This document shows positions 16,864 to 26,422 of a stretch of DNA of 55,397 nt, piece after piece. How positions within the stretch are numbered: the first letter of the stretch is position 1; each line of letters begins with the position of its first letter. Source of the DNA: Tannerella sp. (GTDB lineage Bacteria; Bacteroidota; Bacteroidia; Bacteroidales; Tannerellaceae); assembly GCA_031272155.1 (NCBI GenBank), contig JAISUI010000123.1:1-55397 (forward strand), given 5' to 3'. The notes under the pieces are model-generated. The model did no database searches, had not been told where the DNA came from, and worked only from the letters and a program-made list of their open reading frames with translations. The position numbers and the translations under genes were made by a program.

Positions 16864-17598
16864 ATGAAACAAGCTATAGAAACGTATCTTTCGGAAAACC
16901 ATTATCCGAAATTTTGCTTAAAAGCCGTCCTGTTTGATATGGACGGCGTTTTGTATGATTCGATGTCCAACCATGCGGAGGCGTGGAACCGGATTATGAA
17001 CATGCACGGATTGCCGTTTTCACTCGAAGACGCCTATCTGCATGAAGGGCGGACGGGCGCTGATACAATAGAATATATCTGCAACCAGCACGGATTACAT
17101 CTTTCGGACGACGACATCCGCAGTTTGTATGAAGAGAAAGCGAAATACTTCGAGACTTGCCCTCCGCCCCAGCCCATGCCCGGCAGCTATGAACTGCTGC
17201 AGAAGGTTGTACGCGACGGTCTGATGCCAATGATTGTCACCGGCTCAGGGCAGGTAACGCTTTGGGATGAGTTGAACGTTTACTTCCCCGGCATCTTCCG
17301 GAGGGACAGAATGGTCACTTCGCTTGATGTGAAACGGGGCAAGCCGAATCCTGATCCCTACCTGATGGCGCTTGACAAAGGACAGTTGCAACCGCAGGAA
17401 GCAATTGTGGTTGAAAATGCGCCGTTGGGCGTGGAAGCGGCACGGGCGGCCGGACTCTTTACAATTGCCGTAAACACAGGCATCCTGCCGGATCAGTATT
17501 TGCTGGACGCCGGTGCGAATTTACTGTTCCGGGATATGCCTGAACTTTGCGCTAAGTGGGATGCGATCCGGGACACGCTCTGTTCGTGTGGGGAATGA
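16864..17598 (+). CDS. HAD-superfamily sugar-phosphatase/phosphoglucomutase-like hydrolase
   Basis: A 244-residue cytoplasmic HAD enzyme of the beta-phosphoglucomutase-like branch. Motif I is FDMDGVLYDS (nucleophile Asp25 and general acid Asp27), motif II VTGSG, motif III KRGKPNPDPY and motif IV VVENAPLGVEAARAAG. A small helical cap follows motif I (roughly 40-110). It likely dephosphorylates a small phosphosugar, or interconverts one if it is a mutase. It is the last gene of the metF operon and ends just before a strong terminator. Confidence 0.88.
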   Translation: MKQAIETYLSENHYPKFCLKAVLFDMDGVLYDSMSNHAEAWNRIMNMHGLPFSLEDAYLHEGRTGADTIEYICNQHGLHLSDDDIRSLYEEKAKYFETCPPPQPMPGSYELLQKVVRDGLMPMIVTGSGQVTLWDELNVYFPGIFRRDRMVTSLDVKRGKPNPDPYLMALDKGQLQPQEAIVVENAPLGVEAARAAGLFTIAVNTGILPDQYLLDAGANLLFRDMPELCAKWDAIRDTLCSCGE

Positions 17599-17606
17599 GT
17601 CAATAT

Positions 17607-17651
17607 AAATCAACTAACCAAACAGTAAATTGCTGTTTGGTTAGTTGATTT
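17607..17651. terminator. Bidirectional 19-bp terminator hairpin
   Basis: Arms 17607-17625 and 17633-17651 are perfectly complementary (19 bp) around a 7-base loop. The 5' arm begins AAATCAACTAACC and the 3' arm ends GGTTAGTTGATTT. It sits between convergent genes (HAD phosphatase on plus, SusD on minus) and can serve both. Confidence 0.85.
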
Positions 17652-17660
17652 AAAATACCC

Positions 17661-19508
17661 TTATTCATACGGATTGAACGTCCCGTTATCCCAAAGAATG
17701 GTTTGCTCCAGATTCGGATTTTTCTTGATATGTTCTTCAAATGGAATCCTCAAAAAATTCTGGCGCTCAGTGACTTGAAAAGGTGTACCGTCAAGAGCGT
17801 GAAATTGATTTTCAAACAGTTCAAAATAGGATTGAGGGTCATTCTCCACATCAATAGATGCCAATTCCGCGTCGGTTAAATCACGTTTCGGTTTAGCCGT
17901 AAGATCGTGCCGATACAGGCCATTGACCTTGTAGCCATTGATTTCATCGGTATATAATCGCCAGCGACGCAAGTCGTTATAGCGAAAACCTTCGGCATAA
18001 AGCTCAAGTTGACGTTCCTTGATGATGGCAAGAATTAATGCATCCCCATTAGGATTGCCCAACCCGTAATTATTATCGCCTTGTGGAATGCCTGCTCGAC
18101 GACGGATTTGTTTTAGTATATCAATGGCTTCCTGTTCTTTACTGGTTTTTGCGGCACATTCAGCCAGATTAAGCAATACCTCTGCATAACGAATGACCGG
18201 TTCATCCACACCTGAGCGATTTCCTTCCGGCGAATCATAGTTGATGTTGTCATCACAGAATTTACGGGTATCAAGCGTTCCGTCCTGAACGTATTGCACA
18301 CTTCCATAAGGACTTTGTCCACCGATAAATTTCCAATAATGTCTCATTTTTCCGTCTTCGTCGAGATCACCTGTGTTTTCGGAATGACTGCGATAACGCG
18401 GCCAGTTACAGCCGTTATAGGCAACGCAAAGGTAGAAGCGAGGTTCGCGGCCAATCCAGAAGGCTACTTCAGAAGTTCCGGCTGACGGACGCGGCAGGGC
18501 GTTGTTTTCAATGACCAGTTCGGTATAAGGTGAACCGTCCGCTTTCAGGAAGGCATTCGCCATTTCGAGCGTCATACCTTGAATAGCATCCACACTCGAA
18601 ACGGAAGCCGGATATTGATGCGGTTTCACCCAAATCATCTCCGGGTTTTCGGGATATTCATATTTATCAGAAAACATATCGCGCAGGTTTTGTAAGGCTT
18701 CCTGTCCATTCGCAGGATTCGGACGGAAAAGTCCGTATCCGGCTGCCGTAAGTTGCTGTTGAGCAGCCTTGTTTGCGTCATACGCCTCTTGCCAGCGCTG
18801 ATTGGCAGATTTTGTGCCTGCCGGCGTTTCGTGCGAAAATTGAGGGCTGGCATAGAAAAGCAGGATACGTCCTTTCAACGCAAGCGCACCGGCGCGATTA
18901 ATACGTCCGGCTTCATTTTTATCACGTTTTATCGGAAAATCATCTCCATAAGCGATGGCATCATCTATGTCCTTGATAATTTGAGTTATACATTCCGAAG
19001 TCTTATTCCGCTTCACATACAGGTCTTCATCGGCGCGTTGTTCATTCAGAACTAAAGGAATGCCGCCATAAACACGCACCATATTGAAATACAACCAAGC
19101 GCGTAAAACCAGTATTTGCGCCACATAATCATTCCGCGTTGCTGCAGGCAGAGAGGTGCACAAATCCACATTTTCAAGAAATTTGTTAATATTGCGGATT
19201 TCGCCGTAATACCAGCAATCGCCAACTCCAAACAACGTTTGTCCCCGTATACTGCTTGTGATAACGTCGTAAGGAATGGCTACGCGATCATAAATAAAAG
19301 ATTCTTCTGTCCAGTGATTTGTACCGCCAACACCAGGCAAAGAGTTCATTACATTGTCCAGAAATCCTTTAACTAATACCGGATCTTCCCATGTTTTATC
19401 GGCTGTCAGGCTTGAGAGATTTTGTTTGTTCATCACATCCTCACATCCGGTTAGAAACAGTGTTACAAGAGTCAAAATCAAACTTTTTTGAATAATATTT
19501 CTTTTCAT
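17661..19508 (-). CDS. SusD/RagB family outer-membrane lipoprotein
   Basis: A 615-residue surface lipoprotein with lipobox FLTGC (Cys22). It shows the SusD/RagB pattern: an N-terminal TPR-like helical part (LRAWLYFNMVRVYGGIPLVL), a variable binding region, and a C-terminal block with PVIRYAEVLLNLAECAAKT and IIKERQLELYAEGFRYNDLRRW. SusD proteins form a lid on SusC barrels and capture glycans or peptides. It follows the SusC gene by 19 bases. No hydrolase is adjacent, so its ligand is not indicated by context. Confidence 0.94.
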   Translation of the reverse strand: MKRNIIQKSLILTLVTLFLTGCEDVMNKQNLSSLTADKTWEDPVLVKGFLDNVMNSLPGVGGTNHWTEESFIYDRVAIPYDVITSSIRGQTLFGVGDCWYYGEIRNINKFLENVDLCTSLPAATRNDYVAQILVLRAWLYFNMVRVYGGIPLVLNEQRADEDLYVKRNKTSECITQIIKDIDDAIAYGDDFPIKRDKNEAGRINRAGALALKGRILLFYASPQFSHETPAGTKSANQRWQEAYDANKAAQQQLTAAGYGLFRPNPANGQEALQNLRDMFSDKYEYPENPEMIWVKPHQYPASVSSVDAIQGMTLEMANAFLKADGSPYTELVIENNALPRPSAGTSEVAFWIGREPRFYLCVAYNGCNWPRYRSHSENTGDLDEDGKMRHYWKFIGGQSPYGSVQYVQDGTLDTRKFCDDNINYDSPEGNRSGVDEPVIRYAEVLLNLAECAAKTSKEQEAIDILKQIRRRAGIPQGDNNYGLGNPNGDALILAIIKERQLELYAEGFRYNDLRRWRLYTDEINGYKVNGLYRHDLTAKPKRDLTDAELASIDVENDPQSYFELFENQFHALDGTPFQVTERQNFLRIPFEEHIKKNPNLEQTILWDNGTFNPYE

Positions 19509-19527
19509 TTTCTTTGTATTTAGGAGG

Positions 19528-22500
19528 TTAAAAACTAAAATTCACACCCATAGTAAAGCTACGCATCAGAGGATAGGCGTTCATGCCTGTGCCGGGCTTT
19601 GTAGCGTTCGGGTCGGGATTATTGTAGGAACTTGTCAATTCAGGATCGTAATATTTGAGAGGATTGTACAACAAGGCTGTATTGTTGCTTGTCAAATAAA
19701 TCCTTGCTGATGAAACACCGAGCTTTGACAGCATTTTGTTATCGAAATCATAAGACAAAGTTACGTTCTTAAGCCTGACAAATGAAGCATCTCTTACCCA
19801 TAATGAATTATTATCGGTATCAATATAGATGTTACTTCCAGTATTGTTGAGTCCCCCCATATTGGTTGGGGCAGGCATCTTTCCGTCAGGATTATTGACC
19901 ATAGAAAAATGGTCGGAACTCCAGTACGACCAGTTGGAATGTGTCCAACCGTACTGAGCCGAGTTTGGTGTAGTTATAATTGCCTGATGTCCGGCTAATC
20001 CCTGAAAAAACACCTCAAGTGAAATACCTTTCCATTTGCCGCCCAGCGTAAGGCCAAAATTATATGGTGGATTAAAGCGTTCTATAATCCATGTGCGGTC
20101 GGCGTCATCTCCTGTTATGATACCGTCTTTTTCACTGGAATACAGTTTATTGCCGTTTTCATCTTCACCGGCAGGACTACCCAAGTCCTTATAAAAAATA
20201 ATACCCGGACGCATCGCATATTTGTTGTTGGCTGTGATATCGTAACTACTCCCCTTGTGGGTATAATAGCCCTGAGCAGGAACAACATAGTTGTTTCCTG
20301 TTGAAGTGGTTACGGTATATGTTCCGTCGCCATTGTTCGACATTTGGCTGACGATACCGTCGGCTATAAATCCTGCTTGACGATCCCAGTTTTTGCCTAT
20401 TTTGGACATGTGCGCCGGCACGCCGGTTTCAGCCCATTCCACAATCTTATTGTCTGCAAAACCAAAGTTGCCTCTTGCCCAAAGGTCAATACTGCGATTT
20501 ATCTGATGGTTGAATGTGAGTTCAATATCATATCCCCATGAATCAACCACTCCATAATTTGAATCGCTCAAAGACGCACCGAACGTATCGGGTATTTCGT
20601 TTGTCTGAGAGCCGAGTATATCATACGTATGACGAAAGAAATAATCAAATCCGAATGTAAACATATTGCTAAAAATACCAATGTCAATACCACCGTTGTA
20701 ATTAAGTGATTTTTCCCATGTAATCAGCGGATTTGATATTTTACCTACAGCTACGCCATAGGATCTGGCATCACCGCCATAGTATGCACCGCCAGTATTA
20801 ACGTTAAGCAAGTCCATAAATTGGAAAGCGCTGACAGCGTCATTACCGGTAAGACCGATGGATCCACGCAGTTTGAAGTTATTGATAATGTCAGCCAAAC
20901 TGTTTTTGAAAAAACTTTCTTCCGAAATACGCCATGCGGCTGAACCGGCAGGGAAAAATCCCCAACGATGCTTTGGATCAAACTTGAATGAAGCGTCGCG
21001 CCTAAACGAAAACTCCAACAGGTAGCGATTGTCAAAACCATAGTTGAAACGTCCAAAATACGACAACCGTCCTTCCTCATACGCCATACCATTAACACCA
21101 AAGTTCACTGGATCGCTCGGCCCAAAATTGAAATACGGAAGGTTCAACAAGTCATAATTAATCTTGCTGGCGCTGAACCATTCGCCACTGCTTTCCGACT
21201 GCTCAAAACCAAGCATGGCACTCACATCGTGCTTGCCGAAAATATTGGCATAGCTGAGTAAACCGTTCAATTGATAACTCCCTTCATTATCGTGCCGTTC
21301 ACTGAGCGATGGTTTTCCACGAGTTATGGACCCCAAAACCTCTTCGGTAACTATGTGACGATTAGTCCCTTCACGTTTCAATTGCCATACTTCGTAAGGA
21401 GTAGTATAGGACTTATAATAACGTTGCCGAATATGTTTATCAAAAAGCAATTTGGCATTTAAACCTTTAATAAATGGGATGTCATATTGTAAAACCGTTG
21501 TAAAATCCGTATTCCAATAACGGTCGAGGTTAAATCCACGCGCTCCGTCAGCAACGGCAACCGGATTATCAGTATCGAAATTTTCACCCCATCCGATGTA
21601 CTTGTCGCCAACTTTCACCGGAAACATACGCGAACTTTTCATGAATTTTTGAAACAGTTCTACCATTCTCCTGTCGCTATCGGCATTACCTGCCGATGAC
21701 CAGTCGCTGCCGCTTCCACCAATATTCGCTTCGCCATTAGGGCTTTTATCTATTGAAATATAGGAATTAGACGACACCGACCATTTCAGATTCCTCAGGA
21801 TTTCAGTATCAAGGCTTATACGTACGGTATATTTGTCATAGTTGAGCGCCTTGAATATGCCCGATTCGTTATAGTATGTGAAGCCTGCCATCCAAGCAGT
21901 TTTTCCCGAACCGCCACTTACATTGACGGAATGATTTTGCGTTACAGGCGTATGCCATGCTTCTTGCAGAGCATCATATTCGTGGGTTCTATACCATTCG
22001 ATTTCGTCGTCGGTAAAGACACTGCTATTAATGTAGCCACCCGAAGCATCTATACCATTTTTGTAAATCGTAGGCCAAAAACTGAAACCCCATTCGTTAC
22101 TGTACGGAACGGATGAATTGTTGTTCGGAACGAGGTTGTATTCACGTTCATAATCGTTAACAAATGCTATATGTTGCAAAGCCGATTCACGTTCGGGTAA
22201 CAGGGTAAAGTCGCTTACACCTACAGAACCGGAATACGATACCGTAGTTTTACCCGAACGTCCGCGTTTCGTCGTAACAAGTATAACGCCGTTTGCTGCA
22301 CGAGATCCGTAAATAGATGCTGCAGAGGCATCTTTAAGAATCGTGATGTTTTCTACATCAATAGAATTAAGGGCGTCAAAAGACCTGTAATCGCGCACTA
22401 CACCATCAATAACATATAAAGGCGTAGTGCTGTTCCATGTTCCACGCGCCCTAATAGTTAATTCTGAGGAGTTTCCGGGTCTTCCGCCATTATTCATTGC

Positions 22501-23325
22501 AACAGTTACACCACTAAAAGTTCCGGCAAGTGCATTGGTAAGATTCGCTACTGGAGTTTTTGTTAACTGTTCGCCTTTAATTGCACTTAACGAACCGGTA
22601 AGACTGGCTTTCCTTTGTACGCCGTATCCAATCACGACAACTTCTTCCAATGCTGCATTGTCCTCTGTCAGTACAATTTGCAGGTTCGTTTGACTGCCAA
22701 CTTTAATTTCCTGCGTCACAAATCCGATATACGACACCTGAAGCGTCGCATTGTCATGTACTGTCAGCAAAAACTTGCCGTCCGCATCGGTTGCCGTACC
22801 GTTTGTAGTGCCTTTTTCGACCACGTTCACGCCTACCAGCGCTTCGCCTTTAGCGTCTGTCACAGCGCCTGCAATCCGTTTGCCGGTCTGTTCGGGCGAA
22901 GTGGCGATGGCAGTGGCCATTTCCGGCACAGACACTTCTTTCGTGTAATCCAAATAGACAATTACCTGCTTGTTCAATACGCGATACGACAGGTGCGTGC
23001 CTTCAAACAGCCGGTCGAGTATTTGCTCAATGCCGGCATCTTCCATGTCCACACTGACTGTCCGCACCGTTTCCACATCGGCATTGCTGAGCCATGCAAA
23101 CACATAATCACTGTTTTTCTCAATTTCTGCAATCGCCTGTTTGATAGACACATTCGATACGCGGAATGTGATGTTCAGGCCTTGCGAAAAAACGTCGTTG
23201 GCCGCAATGGCGCAAGCGCCAAAGGCCAAAAGAATTACGGCTGCTTTCATCTTTCGAATTAGATGAGCGCCTCTCCGGAACTGTTTTTTTCTTCCGGAAT
23301 CAAAAGGTTCTTTAGGTAATTTCAT
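19528..23325 (-). CDS. SusC/RagA TonB-dependent receptor with STN domain
   Basis: A 1265-residue outer-membrane importer. After the signal region (to about residue 48) comes a secretin/TonB N-terminal STN domain (ITFRVSNVSIKQAIAEIEKNSDYVFAW), which signals to FecR; then a carboxypeptidase-D-like domain (IAGAVTDAKGEALVGVNV), the plug (ASLTGSLSAIKGEQLTKTP, GVILVTTKRG) and a 22-strand barrel ending in FTMGVNFSF. TonB energy drives uptake of large ligands together with SusD. The upstream FecR and ECF sigma genes indicate self-regulation by ligand binding. Confidence 0.95.
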   Translation of the reverse strand: MKLPKEPFDSGRKKQFRRGAHLIRKMKAAVILLAFGACAIAANDVFSQGLNITFRVSNVSIKQAIAEIEKNSDYVFAWLSNADVETVRTVSVDMEDAGIEQILDRLFEGTHLSYRVLNKQVIVYLDYTKEVSVPEMATAIATSPEQTGKRIAGAVTDAKGEALVGVNVVEKGTTNGTATDADGKFLLTVHDNATLQVSYIGFVTQEIKVGSQTNLQIVLTEDNAALEEVVVIGYGVQRKASLTGSLSAIKGEQLTKTPVANLTNALAGTFSGVTVAMNNGGRPGNSSELTIRARGTWNSTTPLYVIDGVVRDYRSFDALNSIDVENITILKDASAASIYGSRAANGVILVTTKRGRSGKTTVSYSGSVGVSDFTLLPERESALQHIAFVNDYEREYNLVPNNNSSVPYSNEWGFSFWPTIYKNGIDASGGYINSSVFTDDEIEWYRTHEYDALQEAWHTPVTQNHSVNVSGGSGKTAWMAGFTYYNESGIFKALNYDKYTVRISLDTEILRNLKWSVSSNSYISIDKSPNGEANIGGSGSDWSSAGNADSDRRMVELFQKFMKSSRMFPVKVGDKYIGWGENFDTDNPVAVADGARGFNLDRYWNTDFTTVLQYDIPFIKGLNAKLLFDKHIRQRYYKSYTTPYEVWQLKREGTNRHIVTEEVLGSITRGKPSLSERHDNEGSYQLNGLLSYANIFGKHDVSAMLGFEQSESSGEWFSASKINYDLLNLPYFNFGPSDPVNFGVNGMAYEEGRLSYFGRFNYGFDNRYLLEFSFRRDASFKFDPKHRWGFFPAGSAAWRISEESFFKNSLADIINNFKLRGSIGLTGNDAVSAFQFMDLLNVNTGGAYYGGDARSYGVAVGKISNPLITWEKSLNYNGGIDIGIFSNMFTFGFDYFFRHTYDILGSQTNEIPDTFGASLSDSNYGVVDSWGYDIELTFNHQINRSIDLWARGNFGFADNKIVEWAETGVPAHMSKIGKNWDRQAGFIADGIVSQMSNNGDGTYTVTTSTGNNYVVPAQGYYTHKGSSYDITANNKYAMRPGIIFYKDLGSPAGEDENGNKLYSSEKDGIITGDDADRTWIIERFNPPYNFGLTLGGKWKGISLEVFFQGLAGHQAIITTPNSAQYGWTHSNWSYWSSDHFSMVNNPDGKMPAPTNMGGLNNTGSNIYIDTDNNSLWVRDASFVRLKNVTLSYDFDNKMLSKLGVSSARIYLTSNNTALLYNPLKYYDPELTSSYNNPDPNATKPGTGMNAYPLMRSFTMGVNFSF

Positions 23326-23367
23326 AAATTTTCGTTTTAAAGTTTCAAAATGATATTCGTTTAATTA

Positions 23368-24534
23368 TTAATATTTTATGTATATTGTTTTTCCATTTCG
23401 AGAATACTTGGTACCCGACAGGAAGGCGAAAATCTCCATGACCTCGTCCAGGTTGTCGGACAGGTATATCTTCCCGTTACACGTTTTGGATGCAAGACTG
23501 ACATCGTCACCTATATTGAACGAGAGATTGTAATAGCGTTCCAAACGTCGGAGCACTTCGTTCATAGGCGTATGGTCAAGCATAATGTAGCCATTTTTCC
23601 AACTTAAATATTCCGACACATCTACGACCTTCTTGTCCCATCCGTTTTGTCCACAGGTGAGCATATCGTTGGGTTTCAGCGTTTCAGTATGGGATGCATT
23701 TTTCACGCTAACTTCGCCTTCTACAAGAACGACCGAATGAACGTCGGCGTCACGATAGGCGGAGACGTTAAATTTTGTGCCGCGCACCTGTACACGGAAT
23801 CCGTCCGTTTGAACTAAAAATGGCTTCGCGGCGTCGTGCGCCACTTCAATATACATTTCGCCAACGAGGTTAACGATGCGGGATTTTCCGGTGAAAGCAG
23901 CAGGAAATTCAAGTACGGAGCCGGAATTGAGCCATACCCGTGTGCCATCCGACAATACGAGTTGCGAACGCTTGCCATAAGGCACGATAAGCGTATTCAT
24001 CTTCGCCGCTTCCGTTTCGAGGACGGTAGCCCTTTCGCTGCCCGCTTCGCGGACAGTCGTTGTGCCGCTTTCGTCCACCTGCACGATGACGTCTTTCCCA
24101 AACACGGCCATCGAGCCGTCCGTAATCAGGCGAATGTCTTCGGCCTGAAGATTTTCGCCGACAATGAGGCGATTAGCCAACAAATCATCTTTGCTCCCGC
24201 GCGTACTGTCAATAGAACGCCATACAAAAAAACCAACTGCCAGCGCCACACAGGCGGCAGCCGCATAACGGACAAACAACCGTAGCGTATGTCCTCTTTT
24301 GCGATGAGCGACGGACGCCTTGATGCGTTGGAACAGGCTTTCGGTTTCCGCATCGGTCAGCCCGCTTTTGTTCAACCGCAGATCGGCAAACAGCCTGATC
24401 GCCCTGTCAAAATCAGGGCGTAACGCCGGATTTTCCCTTATGAATCGGTTCCAATAGGTCTCCAAGTCGCTGTCGCCCGTGAGCCGCCAGAAGATGAAAT
24501 CATCGTCCTGCAAAAAGTTATTCATTTCAGTCAT
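23368..24534 (-). CDS. FecR-family anti-sigma factor
   Basis: A 388-residue inner-membrane regulator. Residues 1-85 are cytoplasmic and should bind the sigma factor; one transmembrane helix is at about 87-105; the periplasmic part holds the FecR domain (TLIVPYGKRSQLVLSDGTRVWLNSGS and VRGTKFNVSAY) and a C-terminal DUF4974-like domain (LDHTPMNEVLRRLERYYNL). It should relay contact with the SusC STN domain to release the sigma factor. Start could be the first or fourth codon (24534 or 24525). Confidence 0.93.
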   Translation of the reverse strand: MTEMNNFLQDDDFIFWRLTGDSDLETYWNRFIRENPALRPDFDRAIRLFADLRLNKSGLTDAETESLFQRIKASVAHRKRGHTLRLFVRYAAAACVALAVGFFVWRSIDSTRGSKDDLLANRLIVGENLQAEDIRLITDGSMAVFGKDVIVQVDESGTTTVREAGSERATVLETEAAKMNTLIVPYGKRSQLVLSDGTRVWLNSGSVLEFPAAFTGKSRIVNLVGEMYIEVAHDAAKPFLVQTDGFRVQVRGTKFNVSAYRDADVHSVVLVEGEVSVKNASHTETLKPNDMLTCGQNGWDKKVVDVSEYLSWKNGYIMLDHTPMNEVLRRLERYYNLSFNIGDDVSLASKTCNGKIYLSDNLDEVMEIFAFLSGTKYSRNGKTIYIKY

Positions 24535-24621
24535 TTCAAAATTAAAAACAGTTCTCTTTTAACAGCAAGACGACATAAGACGAATTTTGTTCCCTGTTTT
24601 TTTACAAAAAATGATGGCGAT

Positions 24622-25179
24622 TTACAAAAAAAGTAAGATAAGCGGCATAAAATTACTTTGGCGGAGTTTGCTGATGACCTTGTGCAGGAGTTTACGGCAG
24701 GCCGGCGAGGTGATGTGCATTATTTCGGATATTTCCTCATAGCTAAGGTTTTGCATATATCGCAGATAAATGATCTCGCGTTGGCGATCGGTGAGCGCAG
24801 AAAGGAGCTGTTCCACTTTCCGGCGGAGCAATTCGTGTTCTTCGGTTTCAATAAATTCATCTTCGACGGATACTTCTACAGAGAACGGCATATCTTCCCA
24901 ATTCACATCCGGCGGCAGGAGCGTTTCCCTTTTGCTCTTGTACAGATCAAGCAAACGATTCTTCACAGACTGAAACAGGTAGGCACGAACATTGGTCACG
25001 TTGTCAAGGAGACGCTTTTCCGTATATAGTTTGCAAAATACGTCGTGCACAACGTCTTTGGCCGTCTCCCTGTCAACATCAAGGTTTACCGCATACGAAA
25101 ACATGTCGCGTGCATATTTCCGATACAAGATGTCTATGCCTTTTTCCATTCGTTCGATCATAAAAATCCAACATGTCAA
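24622..25179 (-). CDS. ECF RNA polymerase sigma factor
   Basis: A sigma-70 family ECF factor of up to 185 residues. Region 2 is YRKYARDMFSYAVNLDVDRETAKDVVHDVFCKLY and region 4 is LLSALTDRQREIIYLRYMQNLSYEEISEIMHIT with a helix-turn-helix. It should direct transcription of the SusC/SusD genes when released by FecR. Three Met codons (25179, 25161, 25149) are possible starts; family alignment suggests one of the latter two. It lies about 90 bases upstream of FecR. Confidence 0.93.
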   Translation of the reverse strand: MTCWIFMIERMEKGIDILYRKYARDMFSYAVNLDVDRETAKDVVHDVFCKLYTEKRLLDNVTNVRAYLFQSVKNRLLDLYKSKRETLLPPDVNWEDMPFSVEVSVEDEFIETEEHELLRRKVEQLLSALTDRQREIIYLRYMQNLSYEEISEIMHITSPACRKLLHKVISKLRQSNFMPLILLFL

Positions 25180-25240
25180 TAAAACGCTGCAATATTACAA
25201 TAAAAAATCGGAATGTTCCAAATTTTTCATATTTTTTCCT

Positions 25241-26422
25241 TCATAATTCCGTTGCCGACAGTTCCGCCAGCGCTTTTTGAAAATCGCGTTCCGCTTCAAA
25301 CGTCCGGCTGACCATATCGTAATAAAGCCCAAGCGCAACAAGATAGTCCGGCAGGGATATTTCACCGGCATCCAACGCTTTTTGCAATAATTCAGTATGA
25401 TTCAATTCATTGAGAGATTTGCGGGATTTTTCGGCGATGCGGTACAGGCCGGCGGCGCGTTCGTACAGGCTTTGAAGGTGGTCATAGAACTGCTGTTTGC
25501 CACTGGCTTCCCGCAGCTCGGCAACACGGACGGCCGCCTTCGCCTGCCGGACACGGTTCTTATTCTCCCACAACGGAATAGAAATTCCAAGCATCATTCC
25601 CTGATATTGCTGTCCAACCACTTTTTCGCTCATATAGCCTGCCGAAAACACAGGCAAACCGGCAGCCCTGTTCAGGTTTACCTGTTTTTTGCCGAGTTCG
25701 ATTTCCTGCCTCACAAAGGACAGCACGGGATTTTTCTGCTCCGCCTGCACATACCACTGTTCAAAGTCAGGCGGCAGTATGGACTCGTCGTAATCCGTAT
25801 TTTCCAGCGCCAACGCCACACCGCCGTTAAGACGTTTAAGTTCCGACAGCAACGCCTGCTGTTCCGTTTCGATGCGCGCCGCTTCGGCTTCGGCCGCAGA
25901 GAGGTTCAGGCGCGCTTTGTCGTTTTCTAATATACCCACGTCGCCTCGGTCAAACTTTTCCCGGTAGGCTGCGGCCATGCGCCGAGCGTGTCCGAGGCGG
26001 ACATCCCATTCTTTTTTCAGGGCGTTGTAATAAATCATATCAATGCACAGTTTCTTGGTTTCCAACAGGATATTCATCCTTTCGGCAAGATATTGCAGTT
26101 CGGCCAACTGATTTTGGCCGTCGGCGACGCGACTTTTAAGTCCTGTGAGGGTAGGAATATCAAACGTCTGTGTGACGGCGACATCCGTTCGTCGGCCGAT
26201 GCTTGTCGGACTGCCCCATAAATAATTGAAGCTCACTTCGGGATTGGCAAGGTAAATGCCTGTTTTATTTTCAAGTTTTTGCTGTTCCAGTCCGGCGCGC
26301 AGGACGGCTAACGTTGTGTTGTTTGTTTCGACAGATTCAAGAATCTGATTTACGGACAGTTGTGCCGAAAGCGTTGTGCCGGCTACTGCCAAAATGATCG
26401 TAATAATCGGTTTCAGTTTCAT
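25241..26422 (-). CDS. TolC-family outer-membrane efflux channel (CusC/CzcC type)
   Basis: A 393-residue protein with a cleavable signal (KPIITIILAVAGTTLSAQ) and the repeated helical pattern of outer membrane efflux proteins, e.g. KLCIDMIYYNALKKEWDVRLGHARRMAAAYREKFDRGDVGI. It completes an RND tripartite pump by forming the exit duct. Its ATG overlaps the pump gene's TGA (ATGA), so the two are translationally coupled. No lipobox is seen. Confidence 0.9.
   Translation of the reverse strand: MKLKPIITIILAVAGTTLSAQLSVNQILESVETNNTTLAVLRAGLEQQKLENKTGIYLANPEVSFNYLWGSPTSIGRRTDVAVTQTFDIPTLTGLKSRVADGQNQLAELQYLAERMNILLETKKLCIDMIYYNALKKEWDVRLGHARRMAAAYREKFDRGDVGILENDKARLNLSAAEAEAARIETEQQALLSELKRLNGGVALALENTDYDESILPPDFEQWYVQAEQKNPVLSFVRQEIELGKKQVNLNRAAGLPVFSAGYMSEKVVGQQYQGMMLGISIPLWENKNRVRQAKAAVRVAELREASGKQQFYDHLQSLYERAAGLYRIAEKSRKSLNELNHTELLQKALDAGEISLPDYLVALGLYYDMVSRTFEAERDFQKALAELSATEL

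Noticed and set aside
22615-23262. 215-residue plus-strand ORF
   Set aside because: Antisense to the SusC N-terminal region, no family signature.
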